Positions 35,768 through 43,889 of a stretch of DNA of 64,000 nucleotides are shown here, in pieces. The notes under the pieces are model-generated. The model ran no database searches. It was not told the DNA's origin and worked only from the letters and a program-made list of their open reading frames with translations. Source of the stretch: Pseudomonas californiensis (lineage in GTDB: Bacteria; Pseudomonadota; Gammaproteobacteria; Pseudomonadales; Pseudomonadaceae); assembly GCF_021147775.1 (NCBI RefSeq), contig NZ_JAGTPK010000011.1, forward strand, positions 62,001 to 126,000. The letters are read 5' to 3'. The stretch's first letter is position 1, and the number at the start of each line of letters is the position of its first letter. Made by a program: the position numbers and the translations under genes.

Positions 35768-36420
35768 CTAATGCAAATGCCCGCTGGCCGTCAGCTTTTC
35801 CATCGGCACCGGGGCGGAAAAGTAATAACCCTGCGCCTGTCCAGCACCTATCTCGCGCAACATCTCAAGGGTCTGCAGATCCTCCACGCCTTCGGCGACC
35901 ACACTCAGGTCCAGCGACTCCGCCATGCGCACAATGGCCCGCACGATCGCTCGGCTTCGAGCACTGGTTGCCAACTCGAAGATGAACGATTTGTCGATTT
36001 TCAGGCCACTGAAATGGTACTGGTGCACATAGCTGAGGGATGAAAAACCCGCGCCAAAGTCGTCCAGAACCACTGACATCCCATGTTCGGCCAATTGTTT
36101 CATGGACAGACGTGCCTGCTCGGGGTCAGCCACCAGCGCACCTTCGGTCAACTCCAGACACAGGCGACCAGGTGCTACTGCCTGCTCGGCAAGCATGGCC
36201 AGCCCATCCCGCCGCCGCCCTGCCCCATCAGACGCTTCTGCTCGCCCGCAATATAGAGCGCCCAAGGAACGTTCGGTATGCGTGCTCGCGCGCCCTGCAT
36301 CACGTCGTCGAGGGCGTTACGGCTGGAAAATCGGCCATAACCCTCGTGCTGCGCCACGCTGGGGTCCGCGTCAATGTTGGCCGAAGGGGAAAGACCTGAG
36401 GTCATGGGGGGTACTGTCAT
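35768..36420 (-). pseudogene. remnant of an EAL-domain cyclic-di-GMP phosphodiesterase
   Basis: The minus-strand frame at 35768-36265 encodes only the C-terminal half of an EAL domain: LCLELTEGALVADPEQA, VVLDDFGAGFSSLSYVHQ, GLKIDKSFIFEL, VVAEGVEDLQTLEMLREIG and QGYYFSAPVP. The part holding the EAL motif itself and the first metal ligands is missing. Further upstream, unrelated-looking coding continues in another frame (36175-36420, ARARIPNVPWALYIAGEQKR), which fits an internal deletion plus a frameshift. Without the N-terminal half it cannot form the active site, so it is called a pseudogene. Confidence 0.75.
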
Positions 36421-36709
36421 GAAAACACCGGCTCCAGAAACGACGGCTATATTCGACGGCCAGGCGTCGTGCTGGCAAGCCCGTTATAGCCTTATCGCCA
36501 CCTTTACCCGCAAGGACTGTTCCTGCCTCAGGCCCCCACGCATCGGTATTTCGAGACCCGCACCACTTGAACCGTCCCTTGCCGCCTGAACCGCGCACGA
36601 CGCCAAGCATCGCACGATGCAAGCGCCGAAGGGTCTACAGGCACTCAGGCATATTGCGCACTATGCTGTGCATCGATTTCAGCCACCACACACTGACGAG
36701 GTGATCGCA

Positions 36710-37774
36710 ATGGTCAAAACATACAGCTACGCAGCCCAGAGCCCGACAGACCGGCTCAAGCCTTATCGCTTCGAGCGACGTGCGCCCGGTGCGGACGACG
36801 TGCAGATCGACATTCTTTATTGCGGCGTCTGCCACTCCGACCTGCATACCGCGCGCAATGAATGGAAGAACACGTTGTACCCGTCCGTGCCGGGCCATGA
36901 AATCGTCGGACGCGTCACGGCGGTGGGCGCCAACGTCACGAAATTCAAGGTCGGCGATCTTGCGGGCGTCGGCTGCATGGTCGACAGTTGCCAGACCTGC
37001 GTCTCTTGCGCCGAGGGTGAAGAGCAATATTGTGAGAATGGCTTTACCGGGACCTACAACGGCCCCGTATTCGGCGGGGAAAACACCTTTGGCGGTTATT
37101 CCGACACGCTCGTCGTGAAAGAAAAATTCGTGCTGCGCATTTCCCACAGTGACAACCTGGCGGCCGTCGCACCGCTGCTGTGTGCAGGTATCACGACCTA
37201 TTCCCCGCTTCGCCACTGGAAGGTGGGGCCTGGCAAGAAAGTCGGCATCGTCGGTCTTGGTGGCCTGGGCCATATGGGCGTCAAGATTGCTCATGCGATG
37301 GGCGCAGAGGTGGTGCTGTTCACCACATCGCCCAACAAGCGTGAGGACGGATTGCGCCTTGGCGCCAATCAGGTGGTGGTGTCAAAAGATGCGAAGGAAA
37401 TGGCCGAGCAGATCAACAGCTTCGACTTCATTCTCAATACCGTAGCGGCCCCTCACGATCTGGACGCGTTTCTATCGCTGCTCAAGCGCGACGGCACCAT
37501 GACGCTGGTCGGTGCGCCTGCCGAACCACATCCCTCGCCGACCGTCTTCAATCTGATCTTCAAACGTCGCAGCCTCGCAGGCTCGCTGATCGGCGGCATT
37601 GCCGAGACGCAGGAAATGCTGGATTTCTGTGCCGAGCACGGAATCGTGTCTGATATCGAAACCATTGCTATTCAGGACATTAATGAAGCCTACGAACGGA
37701 TGCTCAAAGGCGACGTGAAGTATCGATTCGTCATTGATATGGCGTCGCTGAAGCAGGAAGCCTCTGCCGCCTGA
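36710..37774 (+). CDS. zinc-dependent NAD(P) alcohol dehydrogenase (cinnamyl-alcohol type)
   Basis: 354 residues from ATG 36710, with GAGGTGA upstream; the longer frame lacks similarity. Catalytic zinc ligands are in YCGVCHSDLHTARNEW and GHEIVG; structural zinc cysteines are in CQTCVSCAEGEEQYC. The cofactor motif is GLGGLGHMGVK. This is the YahK/cinnamyl-alcohol group, usually NADPH-dependent aldehyde reductases of broad range. It stands alone. An AGGGCCG/CGGCCCT hairpin (37790-37812) follows and may end transcription. Confidence 0.92.
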   Translation: MVKTYSYAAQSPTDRLKPYRFERRAPGADDVQIDILYCGVCHSDLHTARNEWKNTLYPSVPGHEIVGRVTAVGANVTKFKVGDLAGVGCMVDSCQTCVSCAEGEEQYCENGFTGTYNGPVFGGENTFGGYSDTLVVKEKFVLRISHSDNLAAVAPLLCAGITTYSPLRHWKVGPGKKVGIVGLGGLGHMGVKIAHAMGAEVVLFTTSPNKREDGLRLGANQVVVSKDAKEMAEQINSFDFILNTVAAPHDLDAFLSLLKRDGTMTLVGAPAEPHPSPTVFNLIFKRRSLAGSLIGGIAETQEMLDFCAEHGIVSDIETIAIQDINEAYERMLKGDVKYRFVIDMASLKQEASAA

Positions 37775-38167
37775 CGCTTGGCGCATCTCAGGGCCGTTCA
37801 ATGAGCGGCCCTCTTATGATCAGATCGACTTGCTCTTCAGAGCCGTCCGTCGCGATCCTGCGCGGTTCGTCACTACAAACTTGATCTGCACCTTTGCGGG
37901 GCGCCAGATAGAGCCCTGCTCATCGCTGAGACAGATGCACACCTCTCGAAGCTCGCGTTTCCGCGACCTCCCCCTTCCATTGCCTGCATCACCGCAGCGT
38001 TGGTCCACAGCGTTTTCTGTTAGCTGACATGGCACCAAATATGCTTGCTCAGCTTAAGATGAACTTTTTATTACAATTTAGTGACTATTTAAGCCTGCGC
38101 ATGGGTCTCAAGTTCATTAAGTCCTTGCAGATACTCATGGTAATGGACGTTAGACAGGTGAATGGAT
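37775..38167. other. 393-base gap between the alcohol dehydrogenase and NUDIX genes
   Basis: Apart from the AGGGCCG...CGGCCCT hairpin at 37790-37812, no gene or clear signal is seen. Short frames are open on both strands but lack ribosome sites and look like chance. The last 130 bases are AT-rich and probably contain the NUDIX promoter. Confidence 0.4.
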
Positions 38168-38530
38168 ATGAAAGAACGAGCAACAGTCATCTGCAAACGT
38201 GACGGCCAGGTCCTGTACGTGCGCAAACCAAAATCCCGTTGGGCATTGCCAGGCGGCAAAATCGAAGCGGGGGAAACTCCGGCTGAAGCAGCAGCGCGTG
38301 AGCTGAACGAAGAAACCGGTCTGGAGAATCTGGACCTGCTCTATCTGGCCGAATACGAGAAAGACAAGGTTACGCACTATGTGTTCGTGACCCGCGTACC
38401 GGCGAGCAGCGAGCCTTCCCCACAGAACGAAATCTCGGCCTGCAAATGGCTGGCATCCAAGAACGTTGGCGACCTCAAGGCCAGCAGCGCCACAAAGACC
38501 ATCGTCAAATCGTTTGCCAGACAGGCCTGA
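38168..38530 (+). CDS. small NUDIX hydrolase
   Basis: 120 residues with a complete NUDIX box GGKIEAGETPAEAAARELNEETGL (about 34-57). It hydrolyses a nucleoside diphosphate linked to another group, for example oxidised dNTPs or dinucleotide polyphosphates. ATG 38168 is preferred over 38162 because AGGTG then sits 7 bases upstream. It is a single-gene unit, and a GC-rich hairpin CCGCCTG/CAGGCGG (38552-38569) follows. Confidence 0.88.
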   Translation: MKERATVICKRDGQVLYVRKPKSRWALPGGKIEAGETPAEAAARELNEETGLENLDLLYLAEYEKDKVTHYVFVTRVPASSEPSPQNEISACKWLASKNVGDLKASSATKTIVKSFARQA

Positions 38531-38608
38531 ATGCTCGGGTTGCTGTTCAAACCGCCTGGTGACAGGCGGCCTGGGCAGGCACCTGCAATTAAAAAGAGCC
38601 GAAACGAA

Positions 38609-38636
38609 AAAGGGCCAACCTTTCGGTTGACCCTTT
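38609..38636 (-). terminator. terminator of the first tRNA-Val gene
   Basis: On the minus strand AAAGGGTCAACC-GAAA-GGTTGGCCCTTT forms a 12-bp stem with one G-T pair and a GAAA loop, followed by a T-rich tail. Confidence 0.88.
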
Positions 38637-38665
38637 TGCTACCGCCCAGCAGAGCGGATTTTGTT

Positions 38666-38742
38666 TGGTAGGCGCGATTGGACTCGAACCAACGACCCCC
38701 ACCATGTCAAGGTGGTGCTCTAACCAACTGAGCTACGTGCCT
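38666..38742 (-). tRNA. tRNA-Val (anticodon GAC), copy 1
   Basis: 77 bases with an encoded CCA end. The anticodon arm is CACC-TTGACAT-GGTG, anticodon GAC, reading valine GUC/GUU codons. The T-arm has GGTTCGAGTCC. In the acceptor stem, AGGCACG faces CGCGCCT, which leaves one A-C mismatch at the fifth pair. It has its own promoter and terminator. Confidence 0.97.
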
Positions 38743-38755
38743 GCTGTGGGTCGGC

Positions 38756-38783
38756 ATTCTACGGATATTCAAATAGCTGTCAA
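38756..38783 (-). promoter_or_regulatory. sigma-70 promoter of tRNA-Val copy 1
   Basis: TTGACA, a 16-base spacer and TAGAAT on the minus strand, ending 14 bases before the tRNA 5' end. This is a near-consensus promoter in the expected place. Confidence 0.85.
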
Positions 38784-38931
38784 CGGCTTTTTCGCAGTAA
38801 CTCTCTGAATACGCAAATTTTTTGCGCTCCAAAGCAGCGCGCCCTGGCTGCGTGTGACATGCGATCGCTCATCCCTGAATCCTGCCCATCCAGTGCGAGC
38901 GAACTTGCGAGGACTTATTCAGGACGGGACA

Positions 38932-38970
38932 GCAAAAACAAAAAGGGCGACCCTTTCGGATCGCCCTTTT
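38932..38970 (-). terminator. terminator of the second tRNA-Val gene
   Basis: A perfect stem AAAAGGGCGA / TCGCCCTTTT with a 10-base loop, then TTTTTGTTTTTG on the minus strand. It lies about 30 bases beyond the tRNA 3' end. Confidence 0.9.
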
Positions 38971-38998
38971 CCTACCGCCCAGCAGAGCGGATTTTATA

Positions 38999-39075
38999 TG
39001 GTAGGCGCGATTGGACTCGAACCAACGACCCCCACCATGTCAAGGTGGTGCTCTAACCAACTGAGCTACGTGCCT
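38999..39075 (-). tRNA. tRNA-Val (anticodon GAC), copy 2
   Basis: Identical in sequence to the copy at 38666-38742, including the A-C mismatch in the acceptor stem and the encoded CCA. The 3' flank (CCGCTCTGCTGGGCGGTAG on the minus strand) is also shared, which indicates a local tandem duplication of about 333 bases with divergence elsewhere. Confidence 0.97.
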
Positions 39076-39088
39076 GCTGTGGGTGTGC

Positions 39089-39116
39089 ATCCTACCTGCA
39101 TTCGCAGGCGTGTCAA
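39089..39116 (-). promoter_or_regulatory. sigma-70 promoter of tRNA-Val copy 2
   Basis: TTGACA, a 16-base spacer and TAGGAT on the minus strand, 14 bases from the tRNA 5' end. It has the same geometry as the promoter of copy 1 with a different spacer sequence. Confidence 0.82.
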
Positions 39117-39258
39117 CCGGTTTTTGACGCTAACCCTATGAATTGATGAAGCTTTTGCGCAAGGCGCCACTCGAAGTGTTTTTCGGTTGTGCTGGCAGAG
39201 CGATTTCATCTCGGGTAGGATCGACGCAATCGTCAAGAATATTAAACGGAGTTCCAGT

Positions 39259-40542
39259 ATGGCGAACACGCCCTATCCGCAGTCCTATTACGCAGCTTCG
39301 GCCAATCCGGTACCGGAACGCCCAGTCTTGCAGGGTGAGGTCGAGACCGATGTGTGCATTATCGGCGCGGGTTACACAGGGCTGTCCAGCGCGCTTTTCC
39401 TGCTGGAAAACGGTTTCAAGGTGACTGTCCTGGAGGCGGCAAAAGTCGGCTTCGGTGCGTCTGGTCGCAACGGAGGGCAAATCGTCAACAGCTACAGCCG
39501 CGACATTGATGTGATCGAGCGCACTGTCGGGCCTCAGCAGGCGCAATTGCTGGGCCACATGGCCTTTGAAGGCGCAGCCATTATCCGGGATCGCGTATCC
39601 CGCTATGGCATTCAGTGTGATCTGAAGGATGGTGGTGTGTTCGCGGCGCTGACCAGCAAGCAGATGGCGCATCTCGAAGCACAGAAGCGCCTCTGGGAAC
39701 GTTACGGCAACACCAGCCTTGAACTGATGGACAAGCGCCGGATCAACGAAGTCGTGGCTTGCGATCAGTATATAGGTGGCCTGTTGGACATGAGCGGCGG
39801 TCACATCCACCCCTTGAACCTGGCGCTGGGGGAAGCGGCTGCGGTCGAGTCGCTGGGCGGCACGATCTTTGAACAGTCGGCGGCCATCCGTATCGAGCGA
39901 GGCGCAAGCCCCGTGGTACATACCGCACAGGGCAAGGTCCGCGCCAAGTTCATAATTGTCGCGGGCAATGCATATCTGGGCAACCTGGTGCCGGAGCTGG
40001 CAGCCAAATCGATGCCCTGCGGCACTCAGGTAATTACCACCGAACCGTTAAGCGACGACCTGGCCAAGACCCTGCTCCCGCAGGACTACTGCGTCGAGGA
40101 CTGCAACTATCTGCTGGACTACTACCGCCTCAGCGCCGACAAGCGGCTGATCTTTGGTGGTGGTGTCGTATATGGCGCCAGAGACCCTGCCAACATCGAA
40201 GCAATCATCCGCCCGAAGATGCTCAAGGCATTCCCGCAGCTCAAGGACGTGAAGATCGATTACGCCTGGACCGGTAACTTCCTGCTGACCCTGTCGCGCC
40301 TTCCTCAGGTCGGACGACTGGGCGACAACATTTACTACTCGCAAGGTTGCAGCGGGCACGGCGTGACTTATACCCACCTCGCGGGCAAGGTGCTGGCTGA
40401 AGCACTGCGCGGCCAGGCAGAGCGATTCGACGCTTTTGCCGACCTGCCTCATTACCCGTTCCCTGGTGGACAGTTGCTGCGCACTCCAATGACTGCTTTG
40501 GGCGCCTGGTACTACAGCCTGCGCGATCGACTCGGTTTCTGA
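39259..40542 (+). CDS. FAD-dependent oxidoreductase, gamma-glutamylputrescine oxidase-like
   Basis: 427 residues from ATG 39259, which has a GGAG site; longer in-frame starts run into unrelated sequence. The FAD-binding motif is CIIGAGYTGLSSALFLLE followed by FGASGRNGGQIV, as in PuuB/DadA-type amine oxidases. The C-terminus has YSQGCSGHGVTYTHLAGK, which contacts the flavin. PuuB oxidises gamma-glutamylputrescine, but close relatives act on other amines, so the substrate is open. No other polyamine gene is next to it. Confidence 0.88.
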   Translation: MANTPYPQSYYAASANPVPERPVLQGEVETDVCIIGAGYTGLSSALFLLENGFKVTVLEAAKVGFGASGRNGGQIVNSYSRDIDVIERTVGPQQAQLLGHMAFEGAAIIRDRVSRYGIQCDLKDGGVFAALTSKQMAHLEAQKRLWERYGNTSLELMDKRRINEVVACDQYIGGLLDMSGGHIHPLNLALGEAAAVESLGGTIFEQSAAIRIERGASPVVHTAQGKVRAKFIIVAGNAYLGNLVPELAAKSMPCGTQVITTEPLSDDLAKTLLPQDYCVEDCNYLLDYYRLSADKRLIFGGGVVYGARDPANIEAIIRPKMLKAFPQLKDVKIDYAWTGNFLLTLSRLPQVGRLGDNIYYSQGCSGHGVTYTHLAGKVLAEALRGQAERFDAFADLPHYPFPGGQLLRTPMTALGAWYYSLRDRLGF

Positions 40543-40613
40543 TCGGCGATAAAAACCGGCATCTTCGGATGCCGTTTTTCATGACGTGCGTTTATTTCAT
40601 TTAACGCTTTGGG

Positions 40614-41309
40614 TCATTTACCACCCCGATTCAGTGTTTTCACAGCTTCACCCGCCGCCTGCTCCTGCCCTGCCCTCGCCAGCTCGTCGGCAGCCTTGAG
40701 CCAACGCTGCTGATCGACGTGAGCGGGCAACTGACGTGGCGACTGGATCAGTACCGCCCAGCCACCGGCATCCTTCCAGGCCGAACTGAAGCTGCTGAAG
40801 CTCATCACGTAGCGCCGGTCCATACCTGCGTGCAGCAGGACGGTTTCCTTGACTCGGTTGTAACCGACCAGCACGGCATAACGCGGCCCCTTCCAGAAAG
40901 CAGAACCCTGCGCAAAGCGCAACATCACCGGATAACCCGCAGAAACCTGCGCCAGTACGGACTGCAAGTCACTGTCGACGGGATAGACCATGAATCCGTA
41001 TTCGCGGGCGACTTTCTGCATGTTCTGCTCCAGACGATCTTCGGCGCCCGGCAATTGCAGCGGTTTGTCCAGCAAGCCAGGAGTGGTCTGAACATTCTGA
41101 TTGGCCAACATGCTGGCCAGCGCTCCAGGGCCACTCTGGTAGATATTGCCCCGGAAGAACGGCACCGAGTTGAGTTCAACCCGATCCGGGAGCTGTTTGA
41201 TCTGTGGGGTAACCATGGACGTGCAGCCCGCCAGCGTCAGCACAAGCGCAACGGTGAGCCAGGGTTTGAGGGATCGGGTGGCGCAGGAACGAAACAATAC
41301 CGGCAACAT
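40614..41309 (-). CDS. peptidase C39-like lipoprotein lacking the catalytic cysteine
   Basis: 231 residues. A signal peptide with lipobox LAGC places the lipid-bearing Cys at 29, so it is probably an outer- or inner-membrane lipoprotein. The body is a C39-like papain fold, with FFRGNIYQSGPGALASML at the front, where active members have QCGP. Here Ser59 replaces Cys. RYAVLVGYN and LLHAGMDRRYVMSF cover the His region. It is therefore probably a non-catalytic binding or scaffolding version, unless Ser serves as nucleophile. Single gene, convergent with the oxidase. Confidence 0.8.
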   Translation of the reverse strand: MLPVLFRSCATRSLKPWLTVALVLTLAGCTSMVTPQIKQLPDRVELNSVPFFRGNIYQSGPGALASMLANQNVQTTPGLLDKPLQLPGAEDRLEQNMQKVAREYGFMVYPVDSDLQSVLAQVSAGYPVMLRFAQGSAFWKGPRYAVLVGYNRVKETVLLHAGMDRRYVMSFSSFSSAWKDAGGWAVLIQSPRQLPAHVDQQRWLKAADELARAGQEQAAGEAVKTLNRGGK

Positions 41310-41529
41310 GTTTACTCACTTCAACAGACGTCGAGCAGCCCACAACCCGACTCGGACTCCGATCATAGAGCGGTCCAAGGACCGGGTATAGCCTACAACC
41401 GCAGTCAATGCATTCCAATAGACCAAATCGGTCATAGCGGATCGCCATTGGTCAATTAACCGAAACATGGCCAGTAGTAGACTGTCAATTATCAGAAGTG
41501 CAACACACAGCATGAATGTGGAGGCAGTG

Positions 41530-41709
41530 ATGAGCCTGGAATTGACAATCGTGATGCTGATAGCTTCGTGGCTTGCCGTAGCGACTGCAATGTTGTGGGG
41601 CGTACTGCGCATCTCGCGCCGTCACCATCCCCGCAGTGTCACGCAAACGACTGTGGCGCGCGGTCGTGAAATCACGCACCCGAAAACGCAGCCTGCTGCC
41701 GCGCATTGA
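41530..41709 (+). CDS. small single-pass membrane protein, 59 aa
   Basis: ATG 41530 has a GGAGG site 7 bases upstream. The first 26 residues form one membrane helix (LTIVMLIASWLAVATAMLWG), followed by a basic tail (RISRRHHPRS) and a polar C-terminus. I do not recognise a function. The ribosome site and hydrophobic pattern support a real gene; the opposing open frame at 41316-41612 lacks such support. Confidence 0.65.
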   Translation: MSLELTIVMLIASWLAVATAMLWGVLRISRRHHPRSVTQTTVARGREITHPKTQPAAAH

Positions 41710-41760
41710 GCGGGCTGGCGGCATGATGGTCAGTGGACACAAGTCTTTCTGATCCGCCAT

Positions 41761-41795
41761 AAAAAAGGGCCGATCCGTTTTGCCCGGATCGACCG
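41761..41795 (-). terminator. terminator of the terC-like gene
   Basis: GGTCGATCCG / CGGATCGGCC (one mismatch) with a 7-base loop and a T6 tail on the minus strand, about 25 bases after the TerC stop codon. Confidence 0.85.
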
Positions 41796-41816
41796 TTTCA
41801 TTCAGCGGGTCTGGGA

Positions 41817-42575
41817 TCAGGCGTTGGAAACCTGTTTCGCAGCCTTCTTGCGTTTTGCCTTGCGGACCAGCATGTTCAGGCCTTCGATCGCTGCCGAGAA
41901 CGTCATGGCGGCGTAGATGTAGCCTTTCGGAACATGAGCACCGAAGCCTTCGGCGATCAGTGTCATACCGATCATGATCAGGAAGCCCAGCGCCAGCATG
42001 ACGACCGTCGGGTTCTCGTTGATGAACTTGGCCAGCGGGTTGGCCGCGACCAGCATCACGATGACAGCGGTCACTACAGCGATGATCATGATCGGCAAGT
42101 GTTCAGTCATACCCACAGCAGTAATGATACTGTCGATGGAGAACACCAGATCCAGCATCAGGATCTGCACGATTGCCGCACTCATGCTCAACGCCACGGT
42201 GGAGCTGAGAGTTTTCTCTTCCTCGGTCTTGACGTCCATGCTGTGGTGAATTTCTGTCGTGGCTTTCCAGACCAGGAACAGACCACCCGCGATCAGAATC
42301 ATGTCTTTCCAGGAAAACGCCTGACCGAAGACTTCGAGCACCGGCTGAGTAAGCTGGACAATGTATGCCACGGTGCTGAGCAAGCCCAGACGCATGACCA
42401 AGGCCATACCGATACCCAGTTTGCGGGCCTTGTTACGTTGATGCTCCGGCAACTTGTTGGTGATGATCGAAATGAAAATCAGGTTATCGATACCCAATAC
42501 CACTTCCATCACAACGAGGGTTGCCAGCGCGATCCAGGCGGCCGGGCTTGTTGCAAGTTCCAAAAGGTATTCCAT
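41817..42575 (-). CDS. TerC family integral membrane protein
   Basis: 252 residues with seven hydrophobic segments. The family motifs [15 protein letters not shown] near the front and [16 protein letters not shown] in the middle provide the paired acidic residues thought to carry metal ions. TerC/Alx proteins are linked to manganese efflux and metalation of secreted enzymes rather than only tellurite resistance. The [10 protein letters not shown] tail is strongly basic. A small lipoprotein gene follows upstream on the same strand with a separate ribosome site. Confidence 0.92.
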   Translation of the reverse strand: MEYLLELATSPAAWIALATLVVMEVVLGIDNLIFISIITNKLPEHQRNKARKLGIGMALVMRLGLLSTVAYIVQLTQPVLEVFGQAFSWKDMILIAGGLFLVWKATTEIHHSMDVKTEEEKTLSSTVALSMSAAIVQILMLDLVFSIDSIITAVGMTEHLPIMIIAVVTAVIVMLVAANPLAKFINENPTVVMLALGFLIMIGMTLIAEGFGAHVPKGYIYAAMTFSAAIEGLNMLVRKAKRKKAAKQVSNA

Positions 42576-42609
42576 AGATCACTGCCCTGCTTAAGCCAAT
42601 AGGTGGACG

Positions 42610-42852
42610 TCAGATTTCTTTATCGGACTTGCTTTCTTTTTTATCGGAGCTTTGTGCCGGTTCAAGCACTGAAAGTTCCTGCCTGGCCTCATCAAGGGCC
42701 TTTGTTGCAGCCTGATGGGTGTCGTCAATTGCCTGCTTGGCTGAATTGGCCGCCGTATCAAGCATCTGCTTGGACGATGACTCAATCTGATCGCACCCTG
42801 CCATTACAGCAAGCGAACAGGCCAGAAGTACAGCGTAAACCGGTGTGTTCAT
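42610..42852 (-). CDS. small lipoprotein, 80 aa
   Basis: From ATG 42852 (GAGGAAAT upstream) the protein has a short signal peptide and lipobox VMAGC, then a helical, Ala/Gln/Asp-rich coiled segment (MLDTAANSAKQAIDDTHQAA) and a charged Lys/Ser/Asp tail. The pattern is that of small entericidin-like or Lpp-like envelope lipoproteins, but no family is certain. It precedes the terC-like gene in the same direction. Confidence 0.75.
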   Translation of the reverse strand: MNTPVYAVLLACSLAVMAGCDQIESSSKQMLDTAANSAKQAIDDTHQAATKALDEARQELSVLEPAQSSDKKESKSDKEI

Positions 42853-42980
42853 GATTTCCTCGATAGGCAGAGCCGGACAGCGAGTTTGGGTCCGGCGTTG
42901 GAACAGCATTCTAATGAAGCCGAAACATCCGGAAAATTCGATTTTATAAGGCGTACACTTCGGCTTTTACGAATCGGGAA

Positions 42981-43889
42981 ATGTCGATGCTCAATTACCG
43001 GCAGTTACACTATTTCTGGGTCGTGGCCAAAACCGGCAGCATCGTGCGCGCCTGCGAGCAATTGAACCTTACCCCGCAGACCGTCAGCGGGCAGATCAGC
43101 CTGCTCGAGGCATCTTTGGGCGTTGATCTGTTTCAACGAGTAGGCCGGCAGTTGGAAATGACCGAGGCGGGTCGAGTCGCCCTGCCCTACGCAGAGCAGA
43201 TGTTTCAGCTGGGTAACGAACTGGAAAACCTGTTGCGCTCCCAGCCTGATGAACAACAACTGCTGTTTCGTATCGGCGTAGCGGATGTGGTGCCCAAATC
43301 GATCGTGTACCGATTGATCGCACCGACCATGGACCTCAACGAATCGATGCGAATCACCTGCCGCGAGGACAAACTGGAGCGATTGCTCGCCGACCTCGCA
43401 ATACAGCGGCTGGATCTGGTGATTTCGGACAGTCCGATGCCGCCGCACCTGGATATCAAGGGGTTCAGCCAGAAGCTGGGAAAATGCGGTGTCAGCTTTT
43501 TCGCGACGCAAGAAGTCGCCGAACGGCTCGGGACTGATTTTCCAAGGTGCATGCATGGGGCGCCGCTATTGATTCCAGGTCCGGAAACAGTGGTCCGCGG
43601 GCGACTGATGCGCTGGTTCGCCGAGCAGAAAATACAGCCGCGTATCATTGGCGAGTTCGACGACAGTGCCCTGATGAAAGCCTTCGGAAAATCAGGCAGC
43701 GGAGTTTTTGTAGCGCCCGCAGTGATCGCTGACGAGGTCCAGAGCCAGTATGGCGTGCAGCTGATCGGTCACACAGATGCCGTCACCGAATCGTTTTATG
43801 CTATTACGGTGGAGCGCAAGGTCAGGCACCCTGGCGTTGTCGCTATCGCCGAAGGTGCCCGAAACCAGCTATTCACCGACGCGCTTTAA
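42981..43889 (+). CDS. nhaR: LysR-family transcriptional activator NhaR
   Basis: 302 residues. The winged-helix N-terminus is LNYRQLHYFWVVAKTGSIV...NLTPQTVSGQI, which follows E. coli NhaR closely, as do later blocks LLFRIGVADVVPKS, KCGVSFFA and EFDDSALMKAFG. NhaR senses sodium and controls the Na+/H+ antiporter nhaA and, in some bacteria, polysaccharide adhesin genes. No nhaA is adjacent here. The start is ATG 42981 or 42987; the GGGAA site suits the second somewhat better. Its last 4 bases overlap the convergent MFS gene. Confidence 0.9.
   Translation: MSMLNYRQLHYFWVVAKTGSIVRACEQLNLTPQTVSGQISLLEASLGVDLFQRVGRQLEMTEAGRVALPYAEQMFQLGNELENLLRSQPDEQQLLFRIGVADVVPKSIVYRLIAPTMDLNESMRITCREDKLERLLADLAIQRLDLVISDSPMPPHLDIKGFSQKLGKCGVSFFATQEVAERLGTDFPRCMHGAPLLIPGPETVVRGRLMRWFAEQKIQPRIIGEFDDSALMKAFGKSGSGVFVAPAVIADEVQSQYGVQLIGHTDAVTESFYAITVERKVRHPGVVAIAEGARNQLFTDAL

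Noticed and set aside
38600-39120. integration site or genomic island border at the tRNA genes
   Set aside because: The two tRNAs are complete copies, the flanks contain no integrase or mobile genes, and the repeat is explained by tandem duplication.
41316-41612. 98-codon minus-strand frame with a hydrophobic segment
   Set aside because: It overlaps the better supported 59-residue gene, lacks a ribosome site, and the hydrophobic part mirrors the opposite strand.
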